A stretch of 64,000 nucleotides of DNA from Bacillus niameyensis (GTDB lineage: Bacteria > Bacillota > Bacilli > Bacillales > Bacillaceae_C). The notes under the pieces are model-generated. The model saw only the letters and a list, made by a program, of their open reading frames with translations, ran no database searches and was not told the DNA's origin. Shown one piece after another: positions 61,371-64,000 of the stretch (positions are counted from its first letter, which is position 1; every line of letters begins with the position of its first letter). Made by a program: the position numbers and the translations under genes. The stretch covers positions 62,001-126,000 of the forward strand of contig NZ_LN831197.1 in NCBI RefSeq assembly GCF_001375535.1, in the 5' to 3' direction.

Positions 61371-62542
61371 TAGGTATCTAACGCATTCTTTACTTTTCGT
61401 TTTGGCATCCAAAGGTAAGCTAATAAGGCTCCAACAAAGCTAAGCGCACCAATCACCATAAATCCACCCGAAAGGCCTACATATTCCCCGATCCAGCCCG
61501 CAATAAAGGGTCCTCCAAACATGCCGAGTGAATAAAGCGCTTGGAAAAAACCCATAGCAGAAGCTCTTCTTTCTTCATTAACCGATTGAATCGCAAGCCC
61601 CATTAAAACCGGCATCATTAAACCTTGAGCAAAACCATTAAAAGCCTGGGTGATGATTAGTACAGTAAGGCTTGTCGTAAAGGGCAAAAGGACGGTACAA
61701 ATAGCAGCTACAACGAAACCAATTAAAACGGTATATCTTTCACCAAACCTTTTGACAAAGACACTTCCACTCAAATATCCTGCAATTGCGTTTGGAAGAG
61801 TGGATAACAAAGTTAGCACACTTAAATCAGCATTCGAGGCTCCTATACTCGTAGCATGTAATGGTGTAAATCCAAACATCGTTGTAAATGTAATACATTG
61901 GACAACAATAGCAAGTAAGGAGACAGATAAAAGTAGTTTTTCTCCACCCATTTTTATAAGCTCTTTTACTTCAACAGGCTTCTTTTTTACATCAGCTGGT
62001 TTTTCAACGAGTTGTAATGCCAAGATTAATCCTAGTAAACCTACGAAGGCACCTAAGTAAAAAGGAGCACTCCAACTTATATACTCAGCTAAAAATCCAC
62101 CAACCGTTGTCGCCGTCATTTGACCAAGACTTGTATAAAAACTAATAATGCCCATTGCTTTTGGAGCCTCGTCAGGTTCAAAATAACTGGCAAATAAAAC
62201 TGTAAAAGCGACCCAACTCGCTGCCGCGACTCCTGCAAGCGAGCGGAAGCCGAAAATTACCCATACATTTGTCGTCAATGCTAGCCCAACACTACTTAAC
62301 ACTGCACAAGCAATTCCTGCAATAATAAACAATTTCCGTCTTCCAATTCGATCTGACCAAATTCCTAAGGGGATTCGGACAAGCATTTGCGTAAAGCCAT
62401 AGCTTGCCACAACTAAGCCAATCATAAAAACAGATCCACCAAGATGTTCAACATAAGGGGAAAGAATCGGGACATATGTATACATGGAAAACCAATACAT
62501 CATCGTAACAATATAGAATAATAGCTTTCTGGAAGATTTCAC
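61370..62542 (-). CDS. MFS transporter
   Basis: A 390-aa, 12-helix MFS protein on the - strand. The loop 2-3 motif is VRIPLGIWSDRIGRRKLFII (G-x-x-x-D-R-x-G-R-R), and motif C-like GFRSLAGVAAASW lies in helix 4/5. Helix 8-12 and ending KRKVKN are typical. Divergent from the two-DTG protein gene, with an 86-nt gap. Drug efflux is likely from the class, but the substrate is unknown. Confidence 0.88.
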   Translation of the reverse strand: MKSSRKLLFYIVTMMYWFSMYTYVPILSPYVEHLGGSVFMIGLVVASYGFTQMLVRIPLGIWSDRIGRRKLFIIAGIACAVLSSVGLALTTNVWVIFGFRSLAGVAAASWVAFTVLFASYFEPDEAPKAMGIISFYTSLGQMTATTVGGFLAEYISWSAPFYLGAFVGLLGLILALQLVEKPADVKKKPVEVKELIKMGGEKLLLSVSLLAIVVQCITFTTMFGFTPLHATSIGASNADLSVLTLLSTLPNAIAGYLSGSVFVKRFGERYTVLIGFVVAAICTVLLPFTTSLTVLIITQAFNGFAQGLMMPVLMGLAIQSVNEERRASAMGFFQALYSLGMFGGPFIAGWIGEYVGLSGGFMVIGALSFVGALLAYLWMPKRKVKNALDT

Positions 62543-62628
62543 TGCAACACCCTCGTTATCTGATTATTTTGGTAACAACTTAACAATTAGATTCCTATTT
62601 AGTATTATAGTAGAAAGGGAGTGAAAAA

Positions 62629-63534
62629 ATGAAATTATTAAAAGAGTCTAAGACTTTGCCGGTTGATTTTGTTGATAATCGAATTATTGTTCAACCTGTG
62701 ACAAAAAATGGCGAGACATTAAATATTTTAACAGACACTGGCGGTGGGCTTATTTTAAGCTTAGATGCCACCCAAAGAGCTAACCTGCCTATAAGTATCG
62801 AGATCATTGATAGTAAGGAAATCCAAGCAGTAGATTTACCGGAATTTATAGAAAGTAGATGGATTCCACCTCTATCTGGTCAATATAAAAAAATGAGAGT
62901 ATTTTCTGGGGATTTTGTTGGGGAAGCAGGTTTTTTACAAGAGGTAGACGGGTTACTAGGACAAGCCTGGTTTGGAAATCGAATTTGGACTTTTGACTAT
63001 TTAAAGAAAGAAATGCTTTACCATGAACTTTTGGATTATACACATATGGATCAAACTCATAGCGTAAAACTTTGGTTTCAAAAAGATGATAAAGGTAATC
63101 AGACAAATCATTTTCCGCGTATTCAAGCTTCTGTTGATGGTGAAATTCTTGATTTTCTCTTTGATACAGGTGCTACTATAAGACTTTCTGAAAATGGATT
63201 TATACACCTAAACGAGAATGGTGGCAGACATATAGGAACTTGTTTTATTACAGAAAATAAGTTTAATCAGTGGAAGGAACATCATCCAGACTGGCGAATC
63301 ATAGAGAACGCGGAAGAAGATACGGATTTTCCAATTATAGAAGTTCCAGAAGTAACAATTGCTGGTTACGCAGTTGGCCCTGTTTGGTTTACGTACAGAA
63401 ATAATTCCAGCTTTCACTGGTATATGGCACAGATGATGGACAAAGAAGTCGAGGGAGCATTAGGCGGATCATTATTTCAATATTTTAAAATAACAGTTGA
63501 TTATCCAAACGGCACCGCTTACTTCGAGAGATAG
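62629..63534 (+). CDS. Aspartic-protease-like protein with two DTG motifs
   Basis: A 301-aa soluble protein with two retropepsin/pepsin-style motifs: NILTDTGGGLILS (about residues 31-42) and FLFDTGATIRLS (about 180-190), each with hydrophobic residues before D-T-G. Viral-type retropepsins carry one motif and dimerise; here two halves in one chain suggest a bilobal enzyme, as in eukaryotic pepsins. No signal peptide is visible. GAAAGGGAG precedes ATG 62629. No neighbour hints at a substrate. Confidence 0.75.
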   Translation: MKLLKESKTLPVDFVDNRIIVQPVTKNGETLNILTDTGGGLILSLDATQRANLPISIEIIDSKEIQAVDLPEFIESRWIPPLSGQYKKMRVFSGDFVGEAGFLQEVDGLLGQAWFGNRIWTFDYLKKEMLYHELLDYTHMDQTHSVKLWFQKDDKGNQTNHFPRIQASVDGEILDFLFDTGATIRLSENGFIHLNENGGRHIGTCFITENKFNQWKEHHPDWRIIENAEEDTDFPIIEVPEVTIAGYAVGPVWFTYRNNSSFHWYMAQMMDKEVEGALGGSLFQYFKITVDYPNGTAYFER

Positions 63535-63535
63535 A

Positions 63536-63568
63536 ATATCCCACTCCTGCTAAGTAGAGTGGGATATT
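63536..63568. terminator. Convergent terminator
   Basis: AATATCCCACTC and its complement form a 12-bp stem with a 9-base loop between the two convergent genes. Confidence 0.8.
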
Positions 63569-63570
63569 AC

Positions 63571-63939
63571 TTATTTATTTGGAGCTTGCCTATAAAGCAT
63601 AATGAGTATAGCCAACATAACAATATCCAGTCGTGCATCAAAAAGAAACTTCATGACATTTACCGAAAGAGTGGGAAGTTTGGTAATGACTATAGCACCA
63701 ATCATGATTGCTAATAACGGGATAGAGGCTAATTTTACTTTAATATTTAAGATTATGAATATGCCACAAATAATTTCTGTTAATGCAACGGCATATAACA
63801 GAAAGGTGGGAAACGGGAGTCCTAAGCTGACAAAAAAGTTACCTAGCCCTGTATCTAATAATTTCATTAATCCGGAAACAATAAAGACATATGCGACTAC
63901 GTACCTCATGATTTTAAAAGAGAACATATGATCAATCAA
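63571..63939 (-). CDS. DoxX/MauE-like small membrane protein
   Basis: A 122-aa protein with four membrane helices. Start is TTG 63939 (MIDHMFSFKIMRYVVAYVFI), with AAGGGAGTG 8 nt upstream; an in-frame ATG at 63966 has no site, and the internal ATG (MFSFK) is a further choice. Family blocks: VFIVSGLMKLLD, GLPFPTFLLYAVALTEIICG. DoxX-like proteins are linked to redox or thiol metabolism and MauE-type ones to disulfide chemistry; no function can be set here. Confidence 0.78.
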   Translation of the reverse strand: MIDHMFSFKIMRYVVAYVFIVSGLMKLLDTGLGNFFVSLGLPFPTFLLYAVALTEIICGIFIILNIKVKLASIPLLAIMIGAIVITKLPTLSVNVMKFLFDARLDIVMLAILIMLYRQAPNK

Positions 63940-64000
63940 TAAAGTCACTCCCTTGACGGAAATCATTATTAATGAATCATATGCTTATGGATGGACAAAC

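Overview
The window is chromosomal DNA of a low-GC, Gram-positive, probably endospore-forming member of the Bacillaceae. The evidence is the gene order nrdR-dnaB-dnaI-ytxC-thrS as in Bacillus subtilis, AGGAGG-type ribosome binding sites with frequent GTG and TTG starts, a threonine T-box, a guanine riboswitch ahead of xpt-pbuX, and a Bce-type peptide-antibiotic module. I cannot name the species from sequence alone. Almost all genes lie on the + strand; only four are on the - strand.

Layout. Bases 1-6.1 kb are core genome: nrdR (5' end outside the window), dnaB, dnaI, ytxC, and thrS behind a T-box leader. From 6.1 to 10.1 kb is a scarred stretch: a decayed 20-bp-type repeat, an ankyrin protein, a HIT protein, a GNAT gene cut in two by a TnpB-only IS200/IS605-type element, and a second HIT gene cut by a 151-bp non-autonomous element. 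From 10.1 to 12.4 kb is the riboswitch-controlled xpt-pbuX purine salvage operon. From 12.5 to 16.3 kb is a heterodimeric ABC exporter. From 16.3 to 35.2 kb is an accessory zone of small-molecule-modifying and resistance-like genes: a frameshifted GNAT, phosphotransferases, Nudix hydrolases, a complete BceAB-BceRS-like system with its likely operator, an MccF-like S66 peptidase, an APH(3')-like kinase, transporters and HAD/DUF proteins. From 35.2 to 39.9 kb lie a nine-copy 52-bp array, a TetR/ABC-2 export locus with two palindromic operators, and a glycine-rich protein. From 40.2 to 46.6 kb is a compact operon of six overlapping genes (KAS III-like synthase, ATP-grasp ligase, SDR, metallo-beta-lactamase-fold hydrolase, CoF-synthetase-like adenylating enzyme, GNAT/FemAB-like protein). 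It looks like an uncharacterised biosynthetic pathway and is the best candidate here for an undescribed system. From 46.7 to 49.8 kb are a base-excision-repair pair, a methyltransferase, and a compact type I toxin-antitoxin locus whose 27-residue toxin is easily missed. From 49.8 to 64 kb come more HAD, BadF-type kinase, PadR/pentapeptide, GNAT, Nudix, methyltransferase, APH-like and MFS genes, a seven-copy 20-bp array, a protein with two DTG motifs, and a DoxX-like gene.

Cross-cutting signals. A 150-215 bp palindrome-rich element flanked by TTTA occurs three times (9642, 17823, 39898). At two of these sites removing the element and one TTTA restores an open gene, which fixes its boundaries. 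At least four genes are broken by element insertion or by a short tandem duplication. Three unrelated-looking noncoding tandem arrays sit between genes. Five Nudix genes, six GNAT-type genes, three APH-fold kinases and three small methyltransferases give the region the look of an accessory small-molecule detoxification zone; their substrates cannot be read from the sequence.
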